Shown: positions 27,558-39,400 of the stretch, piece after piece
Layout: every line of letters starts with the position of its first letter
How positions within the stretch are numbered: the stretch's first letter is position 1
Source: Phycisphaerae bacterium
GTDB taxonomy: Bacteria > Planctomycetota > Phycisphaerae > SM23-33
DNA length: 64,000 bases
Direction: 5' to 3'
Assembly: GCA_009783465.1 (NCBI GenBank)
Contig: WRDM01000004.1
Location: forward strand, 1-64,000
Translations under genes and position numbers: made by a program
The notes under the pieces: generated by a model
Seen by the model: the letters and a program-made list of their open reading frames with translations, nothing else
Told to the model about the DNA's origin: nothing
Databases searched by the model: none

Positions 27558-30500
27558 ATGAAACACATCCTGCGAAGCGGCGTGATGGGTTGGGCGGTGG
27601 CGGCGGTTTGCCTGGCGGGCGGCTGTTCGTCGCTGGTGGCGGCGGAGCCTGCGACACCGGCGGCGCCGGCGTGGGAGCAGACCCTGGCGTGGAAGTTCGC
27701 GGAGGTCGGCAACGGCGGCGGGACGTACGACTGGAACGCGGCGAAGACATTATTGACGCTCGACGGCTACGGGTCGGGCGTGAACGTCAAGGGCAGCGGC
27801 GACCCGACGGAGGTGGATCATTGCGGCTTCGTGTACATCGACAGGCCAGCGGGCGATTTTGAAATTCGCGTCCGGCTGACGTATGTGGACGGCTATGCGG
27901 GCAGCGTGGCGGGCATCATGATCCGCCCGGCGGCCGGCGAAGATGGCGACAGCGCGATGGCGTGCGTGTTTTACGACGGCGAGAAAAATTCCCTCGCGTG
28001 GCGGACGCGCGTGCCGGCGGGCAAAGCCAATCCCGTCAACGACCGCCCGCGGATTCTCGGCGGAGGCATCGGCCTAGCCAACGAAGGCCCCGGCGAGGGC
28101 GACCCGATCTGGCTGCGGCTTGTCCGCATGGACAACAACTTCGCCGTCTACAAATCGCGTGACGGGCGGCTGTGGACGGCGATCTCCAACGTCAGCGGCG
28201 GGCCATTTACGCTCGAAGGCCCGCTCCGCGTGGGCGTCTTCTGCGCCAGCGCCAGCCCCGACAAGGCCATGACCGCCTACGTCGATTCCATCCAGATCGG
28301 CGACCCGCACATGCGGTACAAAACCAGTTGGGTCGGCAATAGTTTCGGCGCCCGCATGGAAGACGGCCACGTGTCCAACACGCTCTCGGCGATGTGGGTT
28401 GCCGCGGACGGCACCTGCTACACGAGCGCCTACTGGGACGAAGCGGGCCAGCCCGTCACGTCGTATCGCGACGGCAAGGTGCTCCGCGGGCTGCCCATCG
28501 GCACGCCGCAGACGGCCGACGGAGGCATCACCGGCGACGGCAAGAGACTCTACGTCGCCACCGTCGGCAACATCACGGAACTCGATCCCGCGAACGATTA
28601 CGCCAGGCGGACCATCACGCTGTCGGTGAACCTGCTCGACACCGCGACGAACCACTCCGTCGTGAGCGGCATGGCCTCGAACGGCAAGGAACTTTTCGTC
28701 GCCGACAAACGCGACCACGTGATCCGCGTGGTGTCGCTCGAACCGGTGAAAACATTTCAGCAGGCGACGGCGCCGAACAATCGCATCGTGCTGACGCCCG
28801 CGCCGGTGGCGGTGCCCGCGGACAGCGACAAATCGTTCGCGCCCGCGGCCATCTATCAAAGCCAACGCGCCGGCGAGGGCGTCAAGTACACCTTCCCGAA
28901 TCAGACGCCGGGGGCCGTGTATACGATCCGCTGCCACCTGGCGGAGTTCGTGAAAAGGCCTGAAAACACCGACCCGCGACACCACAGGGTCAATCTCGAC
29001 GGCACGCAAATCCACGTCGCCGAGGCCGCCGGCGGCGTGCTCACCGCGTTCGTCACGGACCTGCCCGGCTACAAGGCCGACGACAACGGCAACGTCGTAT
29101 TCCATTTCGGCACGTACGGCGGGCCTGGAATCTGCGGGCTGGAACTGCTCGACGCCGACGGCGACCGCGTGCTGGCGGTCAACTGCGGCGGTGTCGCCGT
29201 CGGCGACTTCACCAGCGAGGCCGAAGAACTCGTCGACCGGAACTTCGCCTTCGACAACCCCGGCGTGATGGCCTTCGACAAACGAGGCGACCTGTGGATT
29301 ATCCAACGGCCGAGTATGGACACCGAGCCAACCACCATGGCCGCCGTCAAGTGTTACACGGTCGACGGAAAATTCACAGGCCGTGAAATCACCGACGTCA
29401 TCAACCCCAACGCCCTCGCGTACGACGCGGCGAAGGACCAACTGCTCGTCGGCGTGAATCTGCCGGACCTGAACGTGCGGTTTTACGACAAGCTCGACTC
29501 CAAGCCGACGCTCGCGCGGACGTTCGGCGAAAAAGGCGGCATTTACGCGGGAAAACACCCCGGCCTGGTGCACGATCCCGCCGCGGGCGGGACCGCGCGG
29601 TTCGCGGGCATCAACGGCCTGGGCGTCGACGCGACGGGCAACCTGTATGTCGGCGGCGGCTGGCAAGGCACCGATTTGCGAATGTTCACGCCCGCCGGCA
29701 AACTCGGCTGGAAACTCAACAGCCTGATGTTCTGCTGCACGTACGACGTCGACCCCGCCAGCGACGGCGCGGACATTTACGGCACGTACAACCATATCCG
29801 CCTGGACCTGAGCAAAACCCAACCCGGCTCGGAGCAGACGTACGTGGGCTACAACTGGGATCACCGCCGTTTCGGAGGCCCGCAACTGGAGCGGGCGCAT
29901 TCGTCGCAGGCGATTGTCCGCCGGATCGACGGGCGGCTGATGATGTTCACCAGCGGCCAGGGGAACGTCGGCGACGTTTACATGTTCCGTTACGAGGGCG
30001 AATTGGCGATTCCTTTCGGGGCCATTCGCACCAACGGCACGCTGTGGATCGACGCGAACGGCGACGGCGAGGAGTCGCCCGACGAGGTGACGAAACTGGA
30101 GCCGAACGCCGGCTGGATCACGTCACTGTGCGTCGATTCCCGCGGCGACATCTGGATCGGCTCGCCCACGACGGGCGGCTCGTTCATGCGGCGGTTCCCG
30201 TTCCAGGGATTCAACGACCACGGCGTGCCGCTGTACGGCCCGTTCGAGGACATCCGTTTTCCCGAGGAGGGCGACACGACCAACGCGTGGGGCATGGCCT
30301 GCCGCATGGACTACGACGCCGACCGCGACATCCTGATCGCGTTCTACCCGGCCCAGCGACGCACCGGCGAAGGCGACACCTCCGCGCCGCGATATGTCCT
30401 GGCCCGCTACGACGACTGGAGCAAGGGCAACCGCACGGCGACGTGGAAAATCAACGCCGTCACGCCCTACGATCCCGCCTTCGCCGAATTCTTCATGTAC

Positions 30501-30779
30501 GAAACGCACCTCTATCCCTACGCCGGCTACATGGGCATGCAGTTGGCGGGCGATTACGTGTTCTACGCCTACATGTTCGGCGAGGTGCACGTCTACGACG
30601 CCAAGACAGGCAAGATGGTGGAGATCCTGTCGGTAGGCCCGGAAGTCGCCGGCAGCACCGCCTGGGAAGACGCCGCCATGGGCCTCCGCGCGTTCCAATG
30701 CAAAAACGGCGAGTACTTGATCTTCACCGAAAACAGCGGCTGGGGCGGGAAAAACAATTTTTTCCGATGGAAACCGTAG
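27558..30779 (+). CDS. large exported protein with malectin-like and NHL/beta-propeller-like regions
   Basis: signal/lipobox MKHILRSGVMGWAVAAVCLAGGCSS; YTFPNQTPGAVYTIRCHLAEF...HRVNLDG malectin-like; repeated LxVDATGNLYVGG/DSRGDIWIGS blades. Confidence 0.7.
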   Translation: MKHILRSGVMGWAVAAVCLAGGCSSLVAAEPATPAAPAWEQTLAWKFAEVGNGGGTYDWNAAKTLLTLDGYGSGVNVKGSGDPTEVDHCGFVYIDRPAGDFEIRVRLTYVDGYAGSVAGIMIRPAAGEDGDSAMACVFYDGEKNSLAWRTRVPAGKANPVNDRPRILGGGIGLANEGPGEGDPIWLRLVRMDNNFAVYKSRDGRLWTAISNVSGGPFTLEGPLRVGVFCASASPDKAMTAYVDSIQIGDPHMRYKTSWVGNSFGARMEDGHVSNTLSAMWVAADGTCYTSAYWDEAGQPVTSYRDGKVLRGLPIGTPQTADGGITGDGKRLYVATVGNITELDPANDYARRTITLSVNLLDTATNHSVVSGMASNGKELFVADKRDHVIRVVSLEPVKTFQQATAPNNRIVLTPAPVAVPADSDKSFAPAAIYQSQRAGEGVKYTFPNQTPGAVYTIRCHLAEFVKRPENTDPRHHRVNLDGTQIHVAEAAGGVLTAFVTDLPGYKADDNGNVVFHFGTYGGPGICGLELLDADGDRVLAVNCGGVAVGDFTSEAEELVDRNFAFDNPGVMAFDKRGDLWIIQRPSMDTEPTTMAAVKCYTVDGKFTGREITDVINPNALAYDAAKDQLLVGVNLPDLNVRFYDKLDSKPTLARTFGEKGGIYAGKHPGLVHDPAAGGTARFAGINGLGVDATGNLYVGGGWQGTDLRMFTPAGKLGWKLNSLMFCCTYDVDPASDGADIYGTYNHIRLDLSKTQPGSEQTYVGYNWDHRRFGGPQLERAHSSQAIVRRIDGRLMMFTSGQGNVGDVYMFRYEGELAIPFGAIRTNGTLWIDANGDGEESPDEVTKLEPNAGWITSLCVDSRGDIWIGSPTTGGSFMRRFPFQGFNDHGVPLYGPFEDIRFPEEGDTTNAWGMACRMDYDADRDILIAFYPAQRRTGEGDTSAPRYVLARYDDWSKGNRTATWKINAVTPYDPAFAEFFMYETHLYPYAGYMGMQLAGDYVFYAYMFGEVHVYDAKTGKMVEILSVGPEVAGSTAWEDAAMGLRAFQCKNGEYLIFTENSGWGGKNNFFRWKP

Positions 30780-30785
30780 AACGGT

Positions 30786-31841
30786 CTACCTGGCCACGAA
30801 GCGTGCGTCTTCGATTTTTTTCAGCAGGTCGAGGATGGCCGGGGTGTCGCCTCGCAGGGCGCGGGCCTGGTCGATGTAGCGCATCGCGCGGGCGTATTGG
30901 CCGAGGTCGTAATGAAGTTTGGCTGCCGGCATGGAGGCCTCGGCCTGCGTGGTCCAGTAGTCGGCGGCCTTGGCGAAGGCGTCGGCGGCTTGCTCGGTTT
31001 CGCCCCGCGCCTCGAGGAGTTGGCCCAGTTCCAGCCACAATCCGCCGTCGCCCTTGTGTTGCAGGGCGGTCTGGGCGGTCGCGATGGCGCGGTCGTCCAG
31101 GCCGGCCTGCCGGAACGTCTGCACGAGAAGCCGCCAGAGTCGTGGATTGTTTTTATCCTTCTCGACGGCCCGTTCGAGCAGCGATTGCGCCAGCGGCAGT
31201 TCGTTGGTATCCAGGGCAGCCTCGCCCAAAACCGCCAGCGTATCGGCGTCCTGCCAGCCCGCGTCGTACGCCCGCTGACACCAGACGCGCGCCTCGGCAG
31301 GCTGATCGTGACGCATCAGCAGCAGCCCGTACCGCGCCCAGATGTCCGGCGTCGAATCAGGCTGTTCGGTGGCCTTCTTGAAGAGCGGCATGTACGCGGC
31401 CGGATCGTTGTCGCGGCGGCGGGCGAGTTCGCCCTTGAGCCACCACAGCCGGGCCTTCAGGGGCGCCACCTGCTCCAGCCTCGCCAGGGTCTCCGCGGCA
31501 TGGTCGTATCGCTCGCAATCCCACAGCGTCTGGGCGAGCAGCATCAGCACGTCGGCGTCGGTGGGGTCGACCTTGTTGATGTAGCTTCGCATCAGGTCGA
31601 TGGCCGGGGTGTGCTGCTTGTCCCGGATCAGCCCCTGGGCCATTTCCAGCACACGTTGCCCCTCGGGGGTCGCCTGTCGGGGGGGGTCGCTCGCCGGCGG
31701 GCGGAGGGCGATGATCACGCCCACAATCACCAGGCAAACCGCCAACGCCAGCACGACGATACGCAGCATCGCGCCCCCGCGGGCATCGGCGGCGCCGGGA
31801 GCGGCGGCTTTTTTGTTGGCTAGCGAACCGTTTGCTTCCAT
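30786..31841 (-). CDS. TPR-repeat membrane-anchored protein
   Basis: TM LRIVVLALAVCLVIVGVIIAL followed by TPR-like repeats; start at MEANGSLANKK. Confidence 0.75.
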   Translation of the reverse strand: MEANGSLANKKAAAPGAADARGGAMLRIVVLALAVCLVIVGVIIALRPPASDPPRQATPEGQRVLEMAQGLIRDKQHTPAIDLMRSYINKVDPTDADVLMLLAQTLWDCERYDHAAETLARLEQVAPLKARLWWLKGELARRRDNDPAAYMPLFKKATEQPDSTPDIWARYGLLLMRHDQPAEARVWCQRAYDAGWQDADTLAVLGEAALDTNELPLAQSLLERAVEKDKNNPRLWRLLVQTFRQAGLDDRAIATAQTALQHKGDGGLWLELGQLLEARGETEQAADAFAKAADYWTTQAEASMPAAKLHYDLGQYARAMRYIDQARALRGDTPAILDLLKKIEDARFVAR

Positions 31842-31898
31842 GAGAAATTCTCCGACTCGGTGAACAATCCCATCCGATTTGCCACGCATCGCACGGGA

Positions 31899-32036
31899 TT
31901 TCGGTTTCGGCGCGACTGGCCGCAGGCCCTGCCATTTTGCGTTGTAGCTCGCTGTGACAACCGAAGCGTTCCGTCGCTCACAACGTCTTACAACGCAAAA
32001 TGGCAGGGCCTGCGGCCAGTCGCGCCGAAACCGAAA
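31899..32036. repeat. family A hairpin with 48 bp perfect arms
   Basis: 31899-31946 is the exact reverse complement of 31989-32036. Confidence 0.97.
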
Positions 32037-32162
32037 ATCACGCGACAAACTGGATAACGCACATGCGATTACCTTGACAATCTCTTCGCGAAAACCATGG
32101 GAAAATCCTGTATACTTCCCTGCACGTTTGTCGCGACATTTGCACAATACGTAGTTAAGCGG

Positions 32163-33164
32163 ATGGCCTGGATGAAGTCAAACGCATTTACATGGTTGAT
32201 GATCGTCGCCTGCCTGACGTTGCCGCCCGCGTGGGGGGCGGCGGGGCAGGACGTGTCGGCGGAAAGTCAGCCGACCGACGAGCCGACGTCCGCGCCGATC
32301 ACCATGCCGACCACCGCGCCCGCGGCGTCGGAGGACGATGCTGTCAGCCTGCGTCTCCTCCTGCCGCTACTGGCCGTCGGGACGGTTCTGCTGATCGGCT
32401 GGTGCGTACGACGCGTGCAGTCGCCGGGGCCTCTGTACCTGGCCGACGCGCCGCCGAGGCCCAACCGGCTGTCGTCGTGGCATGTGCTGGGCGTCTTCAT
32501 CGCGTTCGTGCTGCTTCAACCGATCCTCGGTTTGACGATGCAACTGACCGGCCTGCCCGTGCGCGACAACGTGACCATGCAGACGCTCGCGGCCATGCTG
32601 TCGCAGGTCGGCTGGCTGGCGGCGGCACTGTTCGTGGCCGGGCGGACGTTTCCATTCGGCCTGCGCGGGCTTGGGCTGGACGCGCGGCATTGGCCCGCCG
32701 ACGCGGGTCGGGCCGTCTTCACCCTGCTGGCCGTCCTGCCCGTCGTGATCGTCACGCTCATCGCGAGCACCCTGCTGGTGCAATGGGCCGTCCAGCAAGG
32801 CCTGCTCAAGGAAGAGGACGTTCGCCTCAACGTCATGCTCGAACGCCTCCGCACCGTCAACGCGCTCGGCAAGACCATGATCGTCATTTCCGCCGTCGTG
32901 CTCGCGCCGCTGGCGGAGGAGATCTTTTTCCGAGGCCTGCTGCAATCCATGCTCCGCAACGTCATGAAACCCTGGCCCGCCATCCTGGTGGCCAGCGGCC
33001 TGTTCGCCCTGGTCCACTTCAGCGCCATCCGCGACGTCATCCCCCTGCTGCCCCTGAGCGTCGTCCTGGGGTACACCTACGAACGCACCGGCAGACTCAT
33101 CACGCCCATCCTCATCCACGCCCTCTTCAACGCCGTCATGCTCGCGACGTTCCTGGCGGGGTGA
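32163..33164 (+). CDS. CPBP family intramembrane glutamic endopeptidase
   Basis: APLAEEIFFRGLLQSMLRN; GLFALVHFSAI; TPILIHALFNAVM. Confidence 0.88.
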   Translation: MAWMKSNAFTWLMIVACLTLPPAWGAAGQDVSAESQPTDEPTSAPITMPTTAPAASEDDAVSLRLLLPLLAVGTVLLIGWCVRRVQSPGPLYLADAPPRPNRLSSWHVLGVFIAFVLLQPILGLTMQLTGLPVRDNVTMQTLAAMLSQVGWLAAALFVAGRTFPFGLRGLGLDARHWPADAGRAVFTLLAVLPVVIVTLIASTLLVQWAVQQGLLKEEDVRLNVMLERLRTVNALGKTMIVISAVVLAPLAEEIFFRGLLQSMLRNVMKPWPAILVASGLFALVHFSAIRDVIPLLPLSVVLGYTYERTGRLITPILIHALFNAVMLATFLAG

Positions 33165-33381
33165 GACAGGCTGTAGGCACACGGGACGTTGTAGACGGCG
33201 TACCCTGGCCACAGGCCCTGCCATTTTGCGTCGTAAAACGTGGTGTGCGGCAGAACATTTCGCTGTACACACCGATCTACGACGCAACATGGCAGGGCCT
33301 GCGGCCAAATTTGGCTATGCGATGATTACCACCCAAAACCCCACGTCGCGCCTACAGCCTTCGGTCTACAGCCTGTCTGCA
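33165..33381. repeat. family E arms enclosing a family A hairpin (33205-33307)
   Basis: gacaggctgtaggc at 33165; cgcctacagccttcggtctacagcctgtc ending about 33378. Confidence 0.8.
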
Positions 33382-33460
33382 ACTTTTTTGAAACATTTTT
33401 CTTTCCCCACGCGTCTAAGGTACGATGCATTACCTTGACCCCGCACGAAAGGAAGCCCAC

Positions 33461-36400
33461 ATGCACCGTCGAATGACCGTCCTCGCGGCCTCGTTGATTC
33501 TGGCGATTCTGGCGTCGGCCCATAGGTCCGCCCTGGCGGGCGACATCGGGTTCGTCGAAGACTTCAGCCTCGCGCCAAACCGCGACGCCGCCCTCAAAAC
33601 CCTCATCCCCGGCTCGGAAGACTTCTACTACTTCCACTGCCTCCACTACCAAAACAGCGGGCAGTTGGACAAGGTCGACCCCACGTTCAAAACCTGGGCA
33701 GCCCGCTACGCGCCGCGCGGCGAAGGCCAATACAACGACCGCATGTGGCAGATCAAACATCGCCAGGCCCTGCTCCAGTACGAACAACAGCCGCAGGTGT
33801 CGCTGGAATATCTCCGCGCCCGCCTGAACGTGCACTTCAACCACCAACGCCAGGCCGAGGTCGATGCCGCCAACGCCAATCTGCCCAGCACGCTCGACGA
33901 CAACACCTTCGACCTCAAACGGCTGATGGAACAAAACCTGGGAAACAGAACCGACACAGGCCGGTTCGAGTCGCTCGGTCTGGAGCTGCTGGCCGCCGAT
34001 CCGAAACTCCTCGCCGACAACACCACCCTCCGCCACAGCCTGCTGACGCGGCTGACCCGCCCGGACTATCCAGGCCTGGTGAAACTCGTCAGCCTCGGTA
34101 TGAACGACGACCTGGACAACACCTCCAACTTCGGCAACGTCGCCATCCACTATCAGCTCACGCGGGCCCAGTTCGACGAACTGCTCAAACTCCACCCGCG
34201 ACTGATCCACGACAATAATTTCGTCAACGCCTACCTATCCAAACTTCGCCCCGGCGACGACGTGGACATGAACCAGGACCTCGCCGCCCGAAAGGCCTAC
34301 CTCGAAGGCCTGTGGGAATTCACCAAGCCGCTCGCGCCCGCATTCAACAGCCTCAAGGCCAACGTGCTTCACAGCCTGCTGGATTTCAACCGCCGGCAAA
34401 ACGCGTGGAACCAGGCCCTGTTCATCGAATACCTCAAACTTCCCCGCCAGTGCCGATACATCGAACCTCGCTACTTCAAAGACGCCATCGACAACAGCGC
34501 ACGCCGCAGCATCATCGCCGATCTCAACGCCAACTTCGGCCAATTCATCGTCGCCCCGCCTGTCGGCAACGACGAACCGCTCGTCCGCGACTACCTGCTG
34601 CACTTCCTCGCCGGCGCGGAAAACTACAACGCCTTCGACCCCTACGTCGAATCCAACTACCTCCGCGCCGCCTTCGCCGAAGCCAATCTCCTGGCCGGAA
34701 AAGGCGACCCAGAAAAATGGTTCGGCATGATGGCCCCCGAACAAGTGCAGGCCCTCAAGGAACGCGTCGACGTCGATCTGGCCCTGGCCAACAAACTCTT
34801 CTTCCGCCCCGATGAACCCGTCACCCTCACCGTCGCCACCAAAAACGTCAAGGAACTCATCGTCAAAGTCTATACCATCAACACGATGAACTACTACCGC
34901 GCGACGATGATGCCCATCAGCACCGACATCGACCTCGACGGCCTCGTCGCCAACGTCGAACGAACCGAAACCTTCAACGACGCCCCCATCCGACGCGTTG
35001 AACGAACGCTCGAACTGCCCGAAATCGCGGGCCGAGGCGTCTTCATCGTCGAACTCATCGGCAACGGCAAGAGCAGCCGGGCGCTCATCCAGAAAGGCAA
35101 CCTCTTCCTCACCGACCGCGTCAGCGCCGCCGGGCAAGTCCTCACGATCTGGAACGAATCCAACGAAAAAGTCGCCGACGCCTCCGTCTTCGTCTCCGGA
35201 CAACTCTACTCCGCCGACACGGACGGCCACGTCACCGTCCCCTTCACCGCCCAGGGCGGAAACCAACCGATCATCCTCCATGCCGCCGGACTGGCCCGGC
35301 TGGCCTACTACCGCGCGATCCCCGAACAATACGCCTTCCGCGCGGGAATCTACATCGACCGCGAATCCCTGCTCCGCCGCCGCGACGCGCAGGTCATCGT
35401 CCGACCGTCGCTCCAGATCGCCGGCACGCCCGTCAGCGTCCACCTGCTCGAAAACGTCCACCTCGAAATCGCCACCACCGACCGCGAGGGCGTCCGCTCC
35501 GTCAAACGCGTCAACGACCTCACACTCTTCGACGACAAGGAAACCGCCGTCTCCTTCCGCGTGCCCGACAACATCCTCGACGTCACCTGCACGTTGCGGG
35601 CCCAGATCAAAAGCATGGCCACCCGGCAACCCATCGACCTGACGGCCACGCAGAGTTTCCCGATCAATCAGATCGACACGACCGCCCACACGCAGGACCT
35701 GCACCTGATGCACGTCGACGGCGACTACATGATCGAACTGCTCGGAAAAACCGGCGAAATTCAGCCAAACCAGGCCGTCCGGGTGACGTTCAAACACCGC
35801 TTCTTCACGCAGACGATCCACGCGACGCTCAAGACCGACGCCAACGGACGCATCCATCTCGGGAAACTGCCGCGGGTGGACCTCCTCCGCGCCGACGCGC
35901 CGCAGGGATTCCACCGCACCTGGACGCTGCCTCGCGACCAGCGCGCGGGGCACGACGTCGTGCACGGTCAGTCGATGCACCGGGCGGAGCACGGTCAGGC
36001 GCTCGGCGTCGTCTTCGTCCCCTATCTCGGCCAGGCCGACAAAGTAACGCCGGAGAATTTCTCGCTGCTGGAAACTCGCGGCGGAACGTTCGTCGTCGAC
36101 CGGACCGCCGAACTCGCGCTGACCGGCGACGGCTACCTCACCACCGAAGGCCTGGCCGCGGGCGACTACAGCCTGCGACTCAAAGAAACAGGCCAGGAAA
36201 TCACCATCCGCCTGGCCGCGGGCCCGGTCGTCGAAGGCTACGTCATGGGCGCCACCCGCAAACTGGAGTTCAACCGCCACGTCCCGCTGAACATCGTCGA
36301 CGTCTCCGCCGACAACGACACCGTCACCATCCAACTCGGCGGCGTGACCGAATTCACGCGAGTCCACCTCGTCGCCACACGGTATCAGCCGAACTTCTCC

Positions 36401-39400
36401 ATCCTCGGCCACCTGTTCCTGCCCGTCGCGGGCCTCGACAGCGTGACCAGCGCCTACCCGCCGTCGCTCTACGTCAGCGGCCGCGATATCGGCGACGAAT
36501 ACCGCTACATCCTCGAACGAAAATCCGCCGCCAAATTCCCCGGCAACATGCTCGCCCGCCCAGGCCTGCTGCTCAATCCCTGGGCCATCCGAAAAACCGA
36601 AACCGGCACACAACAAGCCCACGCCGGCAGCGAGTACGAAATGCAGGGCGAGAACCTCGCGCGCGGAGCGGGCGGAAGGATGTTTAGCAGCAGCGCCGGC
36701 GGCCGCCCCGGAACCATCCCGCCGCACGGCGGCAATCTCGACTTCCTCTCGCAGACCTCCGCCGTACTGGCCAGCCTGACGCCCGACGAAAACGGCCTCG
36801 TCACCGTCAAGCGGGCCAACCTCGGTGCCCATCAGCAGATCCACGTCCTCGCCGTCGACACCGAATCGTCCGTCTATCGCGAGTTGGCCCTGCCCGAGCA
36901 GAAAATGCCCTTCCTCGACCTCCGCCTCATGAAGGAAGCGCTCCCCGCCGACAAACATTTCACCGAACGAAAACAGATCACCCCGCTACAGGCCGGCGGA
37001 CAACTCGTCATCAACGACATCGGCGCCAGCCGAGTCGAAACCTTCGACTCCCTCGAATCCGTCTACCGGCTCTACTCCGCGCTCACCAACAACCCGACGC
37101 TCGCGGAGTTCAACTTCATCCTCGCCTGGCCGGGCCTGAACGACGAACAAAAACGCGAAAAATGGTCCCGATACGCCTGCCACGAACTGGCCTTCTTCCT
37201 CTACCACAAAGACCGCCCGTTCTTCGACACGGTGATCCTGCCCTATCTCAAAAACAAAAAAGACAAAACCTTCATGGATCACTACCTGCTAGGCAACGAC
37301 CAGCAGTTGAAAACATTCACCGACCCGTGGGCATACCGCCGACTCAACGCCGCCGAACGCGTCCTGCTCGCCCAACGACTCGCCGACGAATCCGCCCGGA
37401 CCGCCCGGCACGTCGAGGACGTCTTCAATCTCACCCCGCCCAACGTCGAACGGTTCAACTTCCTCTACAACACCGCCCTGCTCTCAGGCGGACTCGACCG
37501 CGGCCCAAGGTTCGGCCTGCGTATACAAGATGGCCAAAGCGCACGGGAACTCCGAACGAACCTCGAATACGCCGCCGCGGACGCGGACGGTGAGAGATCG
37601 TACGGGTACGATGCCGATGAGGATTCGCCCATGCTCGACGCCTCCCAGGCCCCCGCGCCGATGATAGCGGAAAACGCCAAGAGCGCAGCCGCAACCCCAC
37701 GCGCCGCCACAGCACAGGCGGACAAGGCCGACCGGGCCGCCACAACGCTGCCAGGAACGACACTCCGTAGAACAGAACGACAACCAAACGATCTGATCGC
37801 CCGCGTCCCCAATTTCGCCGGCGCCGAACTCGAACTCGGGGAACGCGTGGAGGCCATGCGCCAACGTCGCGAAGCCACCCGGCAGTTCTATCGCAAACTC
37901 GAAGCCACCGAGGAACTCGTCGAAAACAACTACTACCGCCTGCCCATCGGGCATCAAAACGAGTCCCTGATCCCGGTCAACGGATTCTGGCTGGATTACG
38001 CCAAGTATACCGATAGCAACGCCCGGCGGCTGGGCAGAGCGACCAACTTCCTCTCGCCAAACTTCATCCACGCCGCGAACACCTTCTCCGAAATGATGCT
38101 CGCCCTGGCCGTGCTCGACCTGCCCTTTGCCGCCGAAAAACACGACATGGCCATCGACGACGCAAAGCTCACCCTCAAGGCCGCCTCGCCGATGATCGTC
38201 TTCCACAAGGAAACCAAACCCGCCGCCGACGGCCAGCGGGGAGCCATCCTCGTCGGGCAAAACTACTTCCGCCAGGACGACCGCCATCGCGACGAGGGCA
38301 ACGAACGATTCGACAAATACGTCACCGACGAATTCCTCATCGGCGTCGTGTACGGCTGTCAGGTCGTCGTCACCAACCCCACCAGCACGCCGCGAAAACT
38401 CGACGTCCTCGTCCAGATCCCCCAGGGCGCCCTGCCGGTGGACAACACCCTCGCCACCAAGAGCATCCACGTCCAACTCGCGCCCTACGCGACGCAGACG
38501 CTCGAATACTTCTTCTATTGGCCAAAAACCGGCCAATTCACAGGCCTGCCCGTCCAGGTCAGCAAAGATGAACAACTCGTCGGCTTCGCCGAGCCGATGA
38601 CGTTCAAGGTCGTCCGCGAACTGACGCAGATCGACCGCACGAGTTGGGAATACGTCAGCCAGCACGGCTCCGGCGACGACGTGCTCGCGTTCCTCAAGGA
38701 CAACAACGTCGAACGGCTGAACCTGTACCTCATCGCCTGGCGGATGGCCGACGCGAAATTCTTCGGCCAAACCCTCGCCCTGCTTCGCGACCGGCACATG
38801 TACGAAAACACGCTGTGGTCCTACGGCATCAAGCACAACGACGTGCCCGCCGTCCGCGAATTCCTGCTGCATCAAGACCACTTCGTCTATCAGTGTGGCC
38901 TGTGGCTGAGCAGCCCGTTGCTGAGCATCGACCCCGTGACCCGGACGTGGTACCAGCACATGGAATACGCCCCGGTGGTCAACGCGCGGGCGCACCAGCT
39001 CGGCAAAACGCGAACCATCGTCAACGAACGGATTTTCCAGCAATATTCCGCCCTGCTGGAGGTGCTGAAATTCAAGCCCGCCCTCAACGACGAGGATCGA
39101 TTGGCCGTCACGTACTACCTGCTGCTCCAGGACCGCGTGGAAGAAGGCTTGGCGTGTCTGAAATCGGTGGACGCAGCCAAGCTCGCCGAGCGGTTGCAGT
39201 ACGATTACCTCCAGGCCTACGCGGGGTTCTATACGGAAGATCTCGCCGCCAGCCGCGAGTTGACGACCGCGTACAAGGACTACCCGGTCGACCGCTGGCG
39301 GAAACTGTTCGAGGCCGTGGGTGTGCAACTGGACGAACTCGACGGCGCCGCCGCCGGTGTGGTGGATGAGCAGAGCCGCGACCAGGCAATGGGCAAACTC

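Noticed and set aside
27115-27750. N-terminal extension of the 25786 ORF
   Set aside because: Overlaps a family A hairpin and the start of the plus-strand 27558 gene; a clear signal peptide starts at 27114.
34235-36958. 907 aa minus-strand ORF antisense to the giant protein
   Set aside because: Composition is a shadow of the GC-rich codon usage of the plus-strand gene; no recognisable domain or start signal. The same applies to 37484-40117, 28074-29900 and 318-1709.
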